49,942 nt of DNA. It comes from Deltaproteobacteria bacterium (GTDB lineage: Bacteria > Myxococcota_A > UBA9160 > JAFDDA01). This document shows, piece by piece, positions 34,251 through 43,400 of this stretch (position 1 is its first letter; every line of letters starts with the position of its first letter). The translations under genes were made by a program, and so were the position numbers. A model generated the notes under the pieces. That model searched no databases and was not told the origin of the DNA. It worked only from the letters and a program-made list of their open reading frames with translations. The stretch lies in NCBI GenBank assembly GCA_019311105.1, contig JAFDDA010000012.1, positions 1 to 49,942 on the forward strand, written 5' to 3'.

Positions 34251-36134
34251 TTAGGCCGAGAGCCCGAGGCGATCAAGGGTCTTCTTCGTCGGAACGCCGC
34301 CCGCGTCCCAGCCGCGGTTCTTGTAGTACTTCGGCAGCAGCTGGCCGAGCGGGTGGCCCGACGCCATCCCGTAGAAGGTCGGCTCGTTCAGGATGCGCGG
34401 CGGTAGCGTGTCGTCGGCGGCGGTCATGCCCTCGCGCATGTTGAACATCCGCTCGAGGTTGAAGATCCGTTCGCCAATCTCCTGGAGGTGGCCGCTCGAG
34501 AAGGTCTGGCCCGTGATGAAGGTGAGCCACTTCTCGAACCACATCATCGGCTTTCCCTTCATCCCCATGGCCTTGCGCATGAGGGGCCCGCTGTTCTCGA
34601 ACAGCGTCGTGATGATCTTGTAGGTCATGGAGTTCGGGTTCATCTCGTGGACTTGCTTCGGGATCATCCCGTAGGTCGTGAAGATGCAGAGCACCATGCT
34701 GTTGATGGCGCAGGCGAGGTTCTGCTGCACGACCGGGATGTCGGCCTTGAGCTTCAGGTTCATCGGGTTGATGGTGAGCGGCCCGGTCGATTCCATGTAC
34801 ATGCTCGCGCCCTGGACATGGCAGCCGCCGCGGTTCGTCGTGGCGTACTCGACGCCCTGGGCATAGGAGCCGCGCGGGTCGTAGGCCGACATCTCCATCC
34901 CCTTCACGTGGATGGCGAAGTCCTTGCCGCCGTACTTCTCGCTCACCCGCTTCACGCCGTCGGCCAGGTCGGCGCCGAGGCCGCGGCGGTGGCCGATGTC
35001 CTGGATCATCTCGCTCACACCCGCCGGGTCGCCGAACGCCAGCTTCGCGTCGAGCATGCCCTTCTCGTCGAGCTCCATGGCAAAGCCGAGCGTCGCGCCG
35101 AGGCTGATCGTGTCCATGCCGAGATCGTCAGCAAGATAGTTCCATTCGTTGACGTTCTTCAGGTCGGTGATCTCGAGGTTCGAACCCATGAGGGCCAGCG
35201 TCTCGTACTCGGGGCCCTTCACGCGGCCCTTGCCCTCGATCTCGACGTCGCGCCCGCAGGTCACCGGGCAGTGCAGGCACGAGGTCTTCACGCCGACGAG
35301 CTCGTGATCCTCCATGTACTCGCCCGAGAGCTTCATGGCGTCGGGGTGATGGCCGTGCTTGAAGTTGCGAGTGGGCAGGATGTTGCGCCCGTTCGTCGTG
35401 TTGACGATGGCGCCCGTGCCGAAGCGCTTCAGGCTCTCGCCCATGACCGGGTGTTCCTCGAAGAGCTTGCGCACGGTCTTCGTGTACTCGCGGAAGGCTT
35501 CCGGGTCGTCCATCTCGAGCTTGCGCTTGCCGATCACCGAGATGGCCTTGAGCTTCTTCGAGCCCATGACGGCGCCGACGCCGCTCCGCCCGGCGATGCG
35601 CTCGTTCGAGACGATGCCTGCGTAGAGCACCTCGTTCTCGCCCGCCGGTCCGATCACGGCGTGCTCGTAGCGCTTCGGCAGCAGTGTCTGGGTCTCGTAG
35701 GTGCCTTTCCCCCAAAGATCCATGGCGTCGAGGATCTGCACCTCGTCGCGGTCGCCGTCGACCTCGATGCGGACGGGCCGATCAGCGCGGCCGGTGACCA
35801 CCAGCACATCGAGGCCCGCGCGCTTCATGCCGTAGGCGAAGGAGCCGCCGCAAGCTGCGTTGCCGATCCCGCCCGTGAGCGGGCTTTTCGTCACCACGGC
35901 GAAACGGTTGGATTGGGGCGCGACCGAGCCGTTCAACGGGCCGGTCGCGAAGATCAGCGGGTTGTCCGGGCCGAGCGCATCGACGCCGGCCTCGGTGCGG
36001 TCGTAGAGGAGCCGCGTCCCGTAGCCCTTGCCACCGATGTAGAGGCGCGCCGTGTCCTCGTCGAGCGGCACGAACTTGTGCGTGCGCGTGCTGAGATCGA
36101 CTTCGAGAATGCGACCGGCGTAGCCCTTGATCAT
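34251..36134 (-). CDS. aldehyde:ferredoxin oxidoreductase (tungsten type)
   Basis: A 627-residue AOR-family enzyme of normal length. The N-terminal domain has YIGGKGYGTRLLYD and GPLNGS, the pterin-binding region. The 4Fe-4S ligands are the C-x2-C-x3-C in SCLHCPVTCG near 290 and a fourth Cys in LCIFTTYG near 500. GSKKLKAISVIG near 190 is another family motif. It oxidises aldehydes to acids, or the reverse, passing electrons to ferredoxin at a tungsto- or molybdo-bis-pterin site. Oxygen-sensitive members imply an anaerobic or microaerobic phase. It is the first gene of the run with moaD; TAGAAT at 36161-36156 and AAGGGGG before the ATG serve expression. Confidence 0.95.
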   Translation of the reverse strand: MIKGYAGRILEVDLSTRTHKFVPLDEDTARLYIGGKGYGTRLLYDRTEAGVDALGPDNPLIFATGPLNGSVAPQSNRFAVVTKSPLTGGIGNAACGGSFAYGMKRAGLDVLVVTGRADRPVRIEVDGDRDEVQILDAMDLWGKGTYETQTLLPKRYEHAVIGPAGENEVLYAGIVSNERIAGRSGVGAVMGSKKLKAISVIGKRKLEMDDPEAFREYTKTVRKLFEEHPVMGESLKRFGTGAIVNTTNGRNILPTRNFKHGHHPDAMKLSGEYMEDHELVGVKTSCLHCPVTCGRDVEIEGKGRVKGPEYETLALMGSNLEITDLKNVNEWNYLADDLGMDTISLGATLGFAMELDEKGMLDAKLAFGDPAGVSEMIQDIGHRRGLGADLADGVKRVSEKYGGKDFAIHVKGMEMSAYDPRGSYAQGVEYATTNRGGCHVQGASMYMESTGPLTINPMNLKLKADIPVVQQNLACAINSMVLCIFTTYGMIPKQVHEMNPNSMTYKIITTLFENSGPLMRKAMGMKGKPMMWFEKWLTFITGQTFSSGHLQEIGERIFNLERMFNMREGMTAADDTLPPRILNEPTFYGMASGHPLGQLLPKYYKNRGWDAGGVPTKKTLDRLGLSA

Positions 36135-36155
36135 GGGACCCCCTTGGGAGCGGAC

Positions 36156-36161
36156 ATTCTA
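36156..36161 (-). promoter_or_regulatory. -10 element TAGAAT of the AOR operon
   Basis: TAGAAT lies 21 nt upstream of ATG 36134 on the minus strand, next to an inverted repeat (36162-36181). No clear -35 is seen. Confidence 0.4.
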
Positions 36162-36181
36162 CCCGAGAGTTCCCACTCGGG
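36162..36181. promoter_or_regulatory. inverted repeat between divergent AOR and creatininase genes
   Basis: CCCGAG (36162-36167) and CTCGGG (36176-36181) are perfect 6-nt complements with an 8-nt spacer. The repeat lies between the two opposing -10 candidates (36156-36161 on - and 36195-36200 on +), the place expected for an operator controlling both genes. Confidence 0.35.
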
Positions 36182-36194
36182 AGCTGGCCGTCGG

Positions 36195-36200
36195 TACAAT
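36195..36200 (+). promoter_or_regulatory. -10 element TACAAT before creatininase gene
   Basis: TACAAT (five of six to consensus) lies 24 nt before ATG 36225; AAAGGAAA at 36213-36220 is the ribosome site. Confidence 0.4.
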
Positions 36201-36224
36201 CGCTCGGCGCCGAAAGGAAACCCC

Positions 36225-37193
36225 ATGCCCGAGCCCCGGATCCTGCGCTGGGAAGCCACGACCAAGCGCCAGTTCGACCAGATCGACCGCGAGCGTGCCG
36301 TCGTGCTGCTCACCTGCTCGCCCATCGAGGTCCACGGCCCGCACCTCCCCATGGGCGCCGACGCCCTCGAGGGCGAGGGCCTCACCGAGCGGATGCTCCG
36401 CTTCCTCCCGGAACGCCACCAGGACCGGACTTTCCTGAAACTCCCCTTCCTCTACGCGGCGACGGATGTCGTTCCCCAACCCGGTTCGCTGCAATTCCAG
36501 CCGAGCACGACGATCCGCGTGCTCGAAGACCTCGGCCGCACGCTCGCCGCACAAGGCTTCCGCCACGTCATGATCGGAAACTTCCACGGCGGCCCACGCC
36601 ACTTCCTGGCCATCGAAAAGGCCTGCCAGCGCGTGCAGAAGAAGCATGGCCTCGGAATGATCTCGCTCTTCTCGCTGCTGATCTCGCGCCTCACCGAGGG
36701 CACGTCGAACCTCGATGCAGTCCTCGGCGCCATCGAAGGTGTCGACCCCGCCGACCTGGTGGGCGACACCCACGGCGGCGTGGTCGAGACCTCGCAGCTC
36801 CTGGCGCTCCACGGGGGCTGGGTCGACCCGGAGTACAAGAGCCTGCCCCGCACCACGGTCGACACCTGGCTCGCAAAGAAGGGCGAGACGCGCCCGAAGG
36901 GCGGTAACCCGCGTGAGCTCTTCAAGATGGTGAAGAGCTTCCGCGCCACTCAGCATTTCTTCCTCGAGGAGAGCTATTCGGGCGCTCCGGCGAGCGCGTC
37001 ACCGGAGCTCGGCGAGAAGTTCCTCGACGTGCTGGGCGGCAAGGCCGCCGAGGCCGTCGCCCAGCTGCTCGACGGCGAGATCGGCCCCGAGGACTGCCAC
37101 TCCCCGATCTGGAAGATCCGCTTCCTGTTCCTGAACCCGATGATGATCCGCCTCACCAATCGATTGATCGGGTTCAAGCACCCTCTCTCGTAG
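36225..37193 (+). CDS. creatininase-family amidohydrolase
   Basis: A 322-residue creatininase-fold protein. The metal-binding pattern is complete: Glu and His in CSPIEVHGPHLPMGAD near 35-50, NFHGGPRH near 125, and the distal GDTHGGVVETS near 180 with His and Glu. The family includes creatinine amidohydrolase and mycofactocin or riboflavin-pathway formamide hydrolases, so the substrate is open. The C-terminal 80 residues, with FLFLNPMMIRLTNRLIGF at the end, form an extra hydrophobic tail not usual in the family, perhaps a membrane anchor. It is divergent from the AOR gene. Confidence 0.85.
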   Translation: MPEPRILRWEATTKRQFDQIDRERAVVLLTCSPIEVHGPHLPMGADALEGEGLTERMLRFLPERHQDRTFLKLPFLYAATDVVPQPGSLQFQPSTTIRVLEDLGRTLAAQGFRHVMIGNFHGGPRHFLAIEKACQRVQKKHGLGMISLFSLLISRLTEGTSNLDAVLGAIEGVDPADLVGDTHGGVVETSQLLALHGGWVDPEYKSLPRTTVDTWLAKKGETRPKGGNPRELFKMVKSFRATQHFFLEESYSGAPASASPELGEKFLDVLGGKAAEAVAQLLDGEIGPEDCHSPIWKIRFLFLNPMMIRLTNRLIGFKHPLS

Positions 37194-37203
37194 GGCCGTG
37201 GGC

Positions 37204-37695
37204 CTAGTCGACCTCGCGCAAGCGGCCGGTCTCGACGTCGTAGATGAAGCCGCGCACGGCTTCCCGGTGAAGCACGAACGGGCTCGCCTGGATCTTCGCC
37301 ACAGCGGTGCGCACGCTCGGCTCGAGCTCCGAGAAGCTCTCGAAGGAGAAGCCCGGGCGCTGGCCCGTCTCCTTCTCGATGGCGTCGGCGAGCTCCTCGC
37401 CCTGGAAGCTCAACATCCCGCACTTCGTGTGCTGGACGACCATCACCTCGCGCGTGCCGAGCAGGCGCTGCGAGATGGTGAGCGAGCGGATCACGTCGTC
37501 GGTGACGATGCCGCCGGCATTGCGGATGACGTGGGCCTCGCCCTCGAGCAAGCCCAGCAGCCGCCCCGTCTCGAGCCGCGCATCCATGCAGACGACCACG
37601 GCAATCTGCCGCGACGGGGGCGTGGCGAGGTCGCCCTTGTCGTAACCCGAGGCGTAGCCTTCGTTCCGAGAAAGGAAATCGTCGATCGCGCTCAT
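37204..37695 (-). CDS. beta-carbonic anhydrase
   Basis: A 163-residue beta-class carbonic anhydrase of the short bacterial type. The zinc ligands are Cys36 (CMDAR, with the Asp38/Arg40 dyad), His89 and Cys92 (QHTKCGM). The RNAGGIVTDDVIRSL segment is the family core. It interconverts CO2 and bicarbonate in the cytosol. TATGAT at 37724-37719 is a good -10, and CAGGGGA precedes ATG 37695. It converges on the creatininase gene with 10 nt between. Confidence 0.93.
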   Translation of the reverse strand: MSAIDDFLSRNEGYASGYDKGDLATPPSRQIAVVVCMDARLETGRLLGLLEGEAHVIRNAGGIVTDDVIRSLTISQRLLGTREVMVVQHTKCGMLSFQGEELADAIEKETGQRPGFSFESFSELEPSVRTAVAKIQASPFVLHREAVRGFIYDVETGRLREVD

Positions 37696-37724
37696 GTCGT
37701 CCCCTGCGGCGGAAGGCGATCATA

Positions 37725-37862
37725 CTAGGCGTCAGGCGATCTTCCCGCTCGCAGCACGCAACCCAATCGCCCCGCCGCGTAGCGCTTGCTGAGGCGGACC
37801 CGGACGTTGTTCTCCTCGAACCCGAACAACGCGCCGGCCTCGACCCGGGCACCCACCGGCAT
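37725..37862 (-). CDS. possible small ORF, uncertain
   Basis: In the 247-nt stretch between the carbonic anhydrase and crotonase genes, the minus strand has a 45-codon frame starting at ATG 37862, with the text FGFEENNVRVRLSKRYAAG. The frame stays open upstream into the crotonase leader. No ribosome site precedes the ATG and no family is recognised. The rest of the stretch holds only the carbonic anhydrase promoter and the crotonase leader. It may be non-coding. Confidence 0.2.
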   Translation of the reverse strand: MPVGARVEAGALFGFEENNVRVRLSKRYAAGRLGCVLRAGRSPDA

Positions 37863-37892
37863 GGCGCTGCAACGGAGGGTCGAGATCAGGTC

Positions 37893-37898
37893 TAGGAT
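37893..37898 (+). promoter_or_regulatory. -10 element TAGGAT before crotonase gene
   Basis: TAGGAT lies 44 nt before ATG 37943, giving a leader of about 38 nt that ends in GAGGAGG (37932-37938). No -35 is evident. Confidence 0.35.
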
Positions 37899-37942
37899 GA
37901 GGGTGCGGGCGGTCCGTTCCAGGGTCCTCCCGAGGAGGCCCC

Positions 37943-38818
37943 ATGAGCGAGAACGCAGACGTAGTCCGGTACGAAGAGCGCGGCACGATCGCGACGATCA
38001 CCCTCAACCGCCCGGAAAGGCTCAACACCTTGACCGAGGAGGTGGTGGCCGGCGTGGCCGACGGGATCGACGCCGCCACGGCGTCGAAGACCGTCCGGGC
38101 CATCGTCCTCCGCGGCGAGGGCCGCGTCTTCACCGCGGGCTACGACCTCGTGGGCACGGGCGAAGCCGGCTGGGGGAGCCCCTACGACGCGCCGAGCGTC
38201 CCCCCGCGCGCCGGCGCCTGGGACCCGGTGCGCGACTACCAGTTCATGAACCAGAACGTCGAGCGCTTCATGAAGATCTGGCACTGCCCGAAGCCCGTGA
38301 TCGGCCAGATCCACGGCTTCGCGGTGGGCGGAGCGACCGACCTCGTGCTCTGTTGCGACCAGCTCTTCATGGCCGAGGACGCCTTCATCGGATACGCGCC
38401 CTCCCGCATCTTCGGCACGCCGACCACGATGCTCTGGGTCTACCGTCTGGGCCTCGAGCACGCGAAGCAGTTCCTGCTCACGGGCGACGCCATCGACGCC
38501 CCGACGGCCCATCGCATCGGGCTCGTCTCGCGGGTCATCCCCGCCGATCGCCTCACGGCCGAGACGGAAGCCTACGCAGAGCGCTTCCAACACATCCCGG
38601 CCAACCAACTCGCCCTGAACAAGCTCCTCATCAACCAGGCCTTCGAGAACATGGGCCTGCGCACGACGCAGCTGCTGGGCACGCTCTTCGACGGCGTCAC
38701 GCGGCACACCGAAGAGGCCTATCGCTGGGCCGAATCCTTCGAGGAGAAGGGCTTCCGCGAGGTCATTCGCGAGCGCGACGCGCCCTTCGGCGACTACGGG
38801 GAGCGGAAGAAGAGCTAG
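37943..38818 (+). CDS. enoyl-CoA hydratase/isomerase (crotonase) family
   Basis: A 291-residue crotonase-fold protein. TITLNRPERLNTLT is the N-terminal signature, GEGRVFTAGYDLVG the first oxyanion-hole loop and IHGFAVGGATDLVLCCD near 125 the second. The usual catalytic Glu positions are not obvious (the helix reads RIFGTPTTMLW), so hydratase activity is not assured; the family also includes isomerases, hydrolases and decarboxylases. It acts on an acyl-CoA. GAGGAGG lies 4 nt before the ATG. Its stop shares CTAG with the convergent membrane protein gene. Confidence 0.87.
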   Translation: MSENADVVRYEERGTIATITLNRPERLNTLTEEVVAGVADGIDAATASKTVRAIVLRGEGRVFTAGYDLVGTGEAGWGSPYDAPSVPPRAGAWDPVRDYQFMNQNVERFMKIWHCPKPVIGQIHGFAVGGATDLVLCCDQLFMAEDAFIGYAPSRIFGTPTTMLWVYRLGLEHAKQFLLTGDAIDAPTAHRIGLVSRVIPADRLTAETEAYAERFQHIPANQLALNKLLINQAFENMGLRTTQLLGTLFDGVTRHTEEAYRWAESFEEKGFREVIRERDAPFGDYGERKKS

Positions 38819-40314
38819 GCGCTGGCTTCGAGCGCGCGCCGAAGCACGTGGAGCACACGGTCGGCCTGCCCGCGATGGCCGAGGCCATCGGCGAGGGTGG
38901 ACGGGCGTTTCCGGCCCCGTCGATGCAGTTTGAGACCGTAGAAGACCCGCGTCCCCAGGTGGCCGGTGGGCTCGATCACGAGGCTTTCGATCTCGTCGGA
39001 CCGATGTGTGCGCGTCCACGCGACACCCAAGAAGGTCCGCCGGACTTCGAGTTCGCCACGGCGGACCTGCATGCGAATCGTTCCGAACCAGGCATCGAGC
39101 GCGCCGAGAACGATGCAGAACCCGACCAGGAAGAAGATCGAGAGGAACACCAGCGCGATGGGCGGTGCGAACAACGCGACCGGAGCGAGGATGCCGTTCC
39201 ACACGAGGGCAAAGACGGTCAGCATCGTCGCCCCCGACGGGCTGCGGGCGGCGGGGAAGTAGAGTTCGACGCCGCCGGCGATCGCGGCTGCGGTGATGCG
39301 TGATTCGTCTGCCACCGGCGTCGGAACCACCGAGAGCGAAAGCGGTTCGCCAAGCGGCTCGTCGACCTCCAGGGTCTCGTCGCTCGCTTCGGTGTGGAAG
39401 ACCGGGATCTCGAAAGTCGTTGCGAAGTCGACGCCGGGAACCGAGGCACTCGCCGCGAAGCGCCACAGGATCTCGTCGTCGGACGGCTCCGGGCTCGACG
39501 GCTGCGCGTCACCCGGCACCGTGAATTCGACGCCGAAGGCCGACCCGACCGGCGCCGACATCACCTGGGTCGGAGGGATCAGCGCCTCGGCCCGCCAGAC
39601 GACACTCTCCGCAGTCGAACGATTCTTCCCGTGCCCGGTCACGACGCGGTGCACGCAGGTCAGGGTGGTGGCGAAGCCATCGGACGGGCGAAGCGGAGTC
39701 GGGATGTGGACCGTCCCACGTATCGGGCCGCCCACAACGCCGGGGAGTGTCGTGAGTTCGAGCACGCAGCGGCCAAAGCGACGCCGGCGAATGACGGCAC
39801 GCGCGGCCCAAACGACGAGGCCGAGGCCCACCGCCGGGAAGAGCAGCGCCCACAGGACGGGCCAGTTCCCCTTCTGGATCTCGGCGGGCAATACGAAGAG
39901 CATCGGGGCCGTCATGGCGTTCCACACGAGTGCGACCACGCTGGCGACGACCGCCGTCCCCCCTTCGACCGCGGGGATGCGACCCGTCGCCCACTCGGGG
40001 CGCCAACGCCAAGGCTCGTCCGGGTGACGAGCACGGAGCGCTTGCTGCGCAGCCGTCTGGGCCGCCGTCCATCGAGAAAGGAAGAGCAGGCCGAAACCAA
40101 CCGCACCGAACGTCACCGCGAACACCGCGCGAAGAGCGAGGTCCGCGTCGAAGGCTTGGCCCTGTCCGAGGCGAGTTACAACAGCGCCCGCCATGAACAC
40201 GCCGACCCCGCAGAACGGCAGCGAAAAGAGCTTCAGGAAGCGCGACCCGCCCCGGCCGGCCTCGCGCGAAACCCGACTGATGCTGTGGAGCGGCAGGGAT
40301 TGCGACATGCCCAC
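38815..40314 (-). CDS. multi-pass membrane protein, unknown
   Basis: A 499-residue protein with a tail-to-tail arrangement of two hydrophobic regions: helix pairs at about 28-50/65-90 and 125-150/155-180, then a soluble beta-rich domain (about 190-345, with FEIPVFHTEASD), then further helices at about 365-410, and a basic C-terminal domain that looks PH-like (RRTFLGVAWTRTHRSDEIES). It resembles DUF3592-type membrane proteins but I cannot confirm this. GTG 40314 or ATG 40308 could start it. Overlaps the crotonase gene by 4 nt at the 3' end. Confidence 0.75.
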   Translation of the reverse strand: MGMSQSLPLHSISRVSREAGRGGSRFLKLFSLPFCGVGVFMAGAVVTRLGQGQAFDADLALRAVFAVTFGAVGFGLLFLSRWTAAQTAAQQALRARHPDEPWRWRPEWATGRIPAVEGGTAVVASVVALVWNAMTAPMLFVLPAEIQKGNWPVLWALLFPAVGLGLVVWAARAVIRRRRFGRCVLELTTLPGVVGGPIRGTVHIPTPLRPSDGFATTLTCVHRVVTGHGKNRSTAESVVWRAEALIPPTQVMSAPVGSAFGVEFTVPGDAQPSSPEPSDDEILWRFAASASVPGVDFATTFEIPVFHTEASDETLEVDEPLGEPLSLSVVPTPVADESRITAAAIAGGVELYFPAARSPSGATMLTVFALVWNGILAPVALFAPPIALVFLSIFFLVGFCIVLGALDAWFGTIRMQVRRGELEVRRTFLGVAWTRTHRSDEIESLVIEPTGHLGTRVFYGLKLHRRGRKRPSTLADGLGHRGQADRVLHVLRRALEASA

Positions 40315-40403
40315 TCATCGGCCAACCGTGGCCTTCGCCCGAGCCGCCGTGCTCCAGAACGGGGGAGGTGCCGGAAGCCGAAAGCGCGCCGAGAGTCGGC
40401 CGT

Positions 40404-43400
40404 CTAGGGATCCAGCGCCTCGCGAGCCGTCGCTTGGTCGATGGCCCCCAGATGCCCCGGGGCCGGCACCGGCTCAGGTTCGGCGCGGCGAAACAGTGCC
40501 TTCAGATCCTCGAGGATCACGTAGGCACTCGGCACCATGAAGAGAGAGATCAACGAGGCGAAGACCACGCCGAACGCGAGCGACACCGCCATAGGGATCA
40601 GGAATTGCGCCGAGACGCTGCCCTCGAGGAGCAGGGGCGTCAGGCCCGCGAAAGTCGTAATCGAAGTGAGTGCCACGGGCCGGAACCGCGCCACGCCCGC
40701 ATCCGCGACGGCATCGAGTAGCGCGACGCCCTCATCGCGCACCTGGTTGATGTAGTGCACCAAGACCAGGCTCGCATTGACGACGACCCCCGAGAGCGCG
40801 ACCACACCGAACATCGACATCATCGACATGTTGAAGACGGCTTGTTTGCCGAGGCCGGCGACTCCGAAGAGCAGGCCAAAGTTCTCGAGCCCCTTGCCCA
40901 ACAGCAGATGGCCGGCGATCGCGCCCACCAGCCCGAAGGGGATGACCGCCATGATGATCAACGGCTGCCCGTAGCTTCGCAGCGGGATCGCGAGCAGCAC
41001 ATAGATCAGGACCAGGGCGAAGAGATAGGTCCGCCCCACCGCTGACACGGTCTTACGCTGTTCGCGCTGCTCTCCGCCGAAGTCGATCGACAGCGAGGGA
41101 AAATCCTCACCCAGTGCTGGGAGAACGTTGCGGCGTAGATCTCCGGCCACCTCGTTCGCCGTCGTCACCGTCAGGTCGACGTCCGCGGTCACGTTGATCA
41201 CACGCTGGCGGTCGGCCCGCCGAATGTTCGCGTAGCCGCGCCCATGGTCGGCCTGGGCGACGGCGTAGAAGGGCACCTCACCACCGTCGGGCGTTCGGAT
41301 GCGCAGGTTCTCGAGGTCGCCGAGCGAGCGCCGTTGATCGCGGGGGTAGCGGACCATCACGCGCACGTCATCGCGGCCACGCTGGATGCGTTGCGCTTCC
41401 TCCCCATAGAACGCCTGGCGCACTTGCCGCGAGAGGTCATCGAGCGTCAGCCCAAGTGGCTCGGCCGTCGGCAATAGGGAGAGTCTGATCTCCTGCTTTC
41501 CCTCACGGAAGGAGTCAGCGATGTCGATGACACCCGCGTATTCGGCAAGCCTGGCCTTCAGGCGTTCCGAAGAGAGCAGCAGATCGTCGACGTTCGCCGA
41601 CTTCAGCTTCACGTAGATGGGATCCCCGACGGAGAAGAGCGCGGAGGCGAAGACCAGCTCCTCGGCACCGAAGATCGGCGGTGCCATTTCGCGCCAGCGA
41701 TCGGCGACGACCTTCGCCTTGATCGGGCGCGCGTCGCCGCCTTGGAGTTCGATACTCACCTCGGCCAGGTGCGAGCCACCGCCCAAGCCTGCGACAAGAC
41801 GGGGCGGGCCGTTGTTCGACGATGGGTGATCGCCCGCCATGGCATAGACGTGGCGAACCATCGGCTCGCCCCCGAACTCCGCGTCGAGCTCGCGCTTCAA
41901 CTCCCACGCCACCCGCTCTAGCTCTTGGGCCGCGGCCGTGGTCGTCTCGATGGGGGTGCCGAAGGGCATCGTGAGACGCGCCGTGACGTAGTCGGCCTCG
42001 ACGGCGGGGAAGAAATTGAACTTCAGGTGGCCGAGCGCCAGCAGCGACATGGTCAGCATCAGCACGACGATGGCCGTGGCAACACTGGCGTAGCGCCAGT
42101 GGAGGACTCGCTCGAGCGCCGGCCGGTAGACCTTGCTCGCGAAGTTCTGGAGGCTGTGAGCGAACCAGAACTGAGTGCGCTTCCAGCGGGCTGAGATCCC
42201 GTCGCCCGTCGCGGGTTCATCGCTGGCCTCGTCATCGATCTTCATGTGGCCGAGGTGAGCCGGCAGCACGAGCTGTGACTCGACCAAGGAGAAGAACAAG
42301 CAGAAGACGACGACCAGACCGATCGCGCGAAAGATCTGCCCCATCGGGCCGGGAGCGGTGATCAGCGGCAAGAACGCCGCGACGGTCGTGAGCACTCCGA
42401 AGATGACGGGCGTCGCGACCTCCTGGGTGCCACGGATCGACGAGCCGAGGGCGCCCTCCCCTTTCTCCTGGTGCCGGTGAACGTTCTCGCCCACCACGAT
42501 GGCGTCATCGACGAGCAGCCCCAGGACGAGGATGAAGGCAAACAGCGAGATCGCGTCGATGGAGATGCCGGTGGGTGAAAAGAGTGCCAACGACCCGAGG
42601 AATGCGATCGGCACGCCGATGGCGACCCAGAAGGCGAGGCGGAAGCGCAGGAAGAGCGCCAGCAGGACGAAGACGAGGACGAAACCGCCGAGGCCATTCC
42701 AAAGCAGGATGTCGAGGCGGTCGCGCAGCACCTGCGCTCCGTCGCGCCAGACCGTGACGCCGAGGCCCGGAGGGAACTGCGTTTCCGCTTGCGCCACCCA
42801 GGCCTTCACCGTTTCGACGAGATCGAGGACTTTCTGGTCGCCGACGCGGAAGACCTGGATCATCACCGAAGGTTCGCCGTCGAAACGTGCCCACTGTTCG
42901 TTCTCGTCGAAACCGTCGACCACACGCGCAATGTCGGAGAGCATCAGGCGCGTGCCGTCGGGGTGCGTCATAACGACGATCTTCTCGAAGTCTTCTCCGG
43001 TGTAGGCTTGCCCCTTGGTGCGAAGCAGTACTTCACCCGACGAGGTCTTGAGAGAACCGCCGGGGCGGTCGAGGGAGCCGACCCGCACGGCGCGCACGAC
43101 ATCGTCGAAGGTCAGGCCGTGCCGGCGCAACGCCTCCTCGGGCACTTCGATCGCGAGTTCGTAGGGCCGGACCGAGAGCAGCGTGACCTGCGTAACGCCC
43201 GGCAAGGCCGAGATGTGGTCGCGCGCCTGCTCGCCGAAGATCTTGAGCGACCGCTCCGACACGTCGCCGTGCAGCGCGATCTGGAGCGCGTTGCGGCGCA
43301 TCGAGAAGTGGCTGACCACCGGCTCTTCGGTGTCCACGGGAAAGGTGCTGATCCCGTCCACAGCGTTCTTGATCTCGTCGAGGGCGCGGTCGACCGGGTA

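Noticed and set aside
34488-37193. Plus-strand frame of 901 codons through the AOR gene into the creatininase gene
   Set aside because: The first two thirds are antisense to AOR and contain no motifs; ATG 36225 with its ribosome site and promoter starts the real protein.
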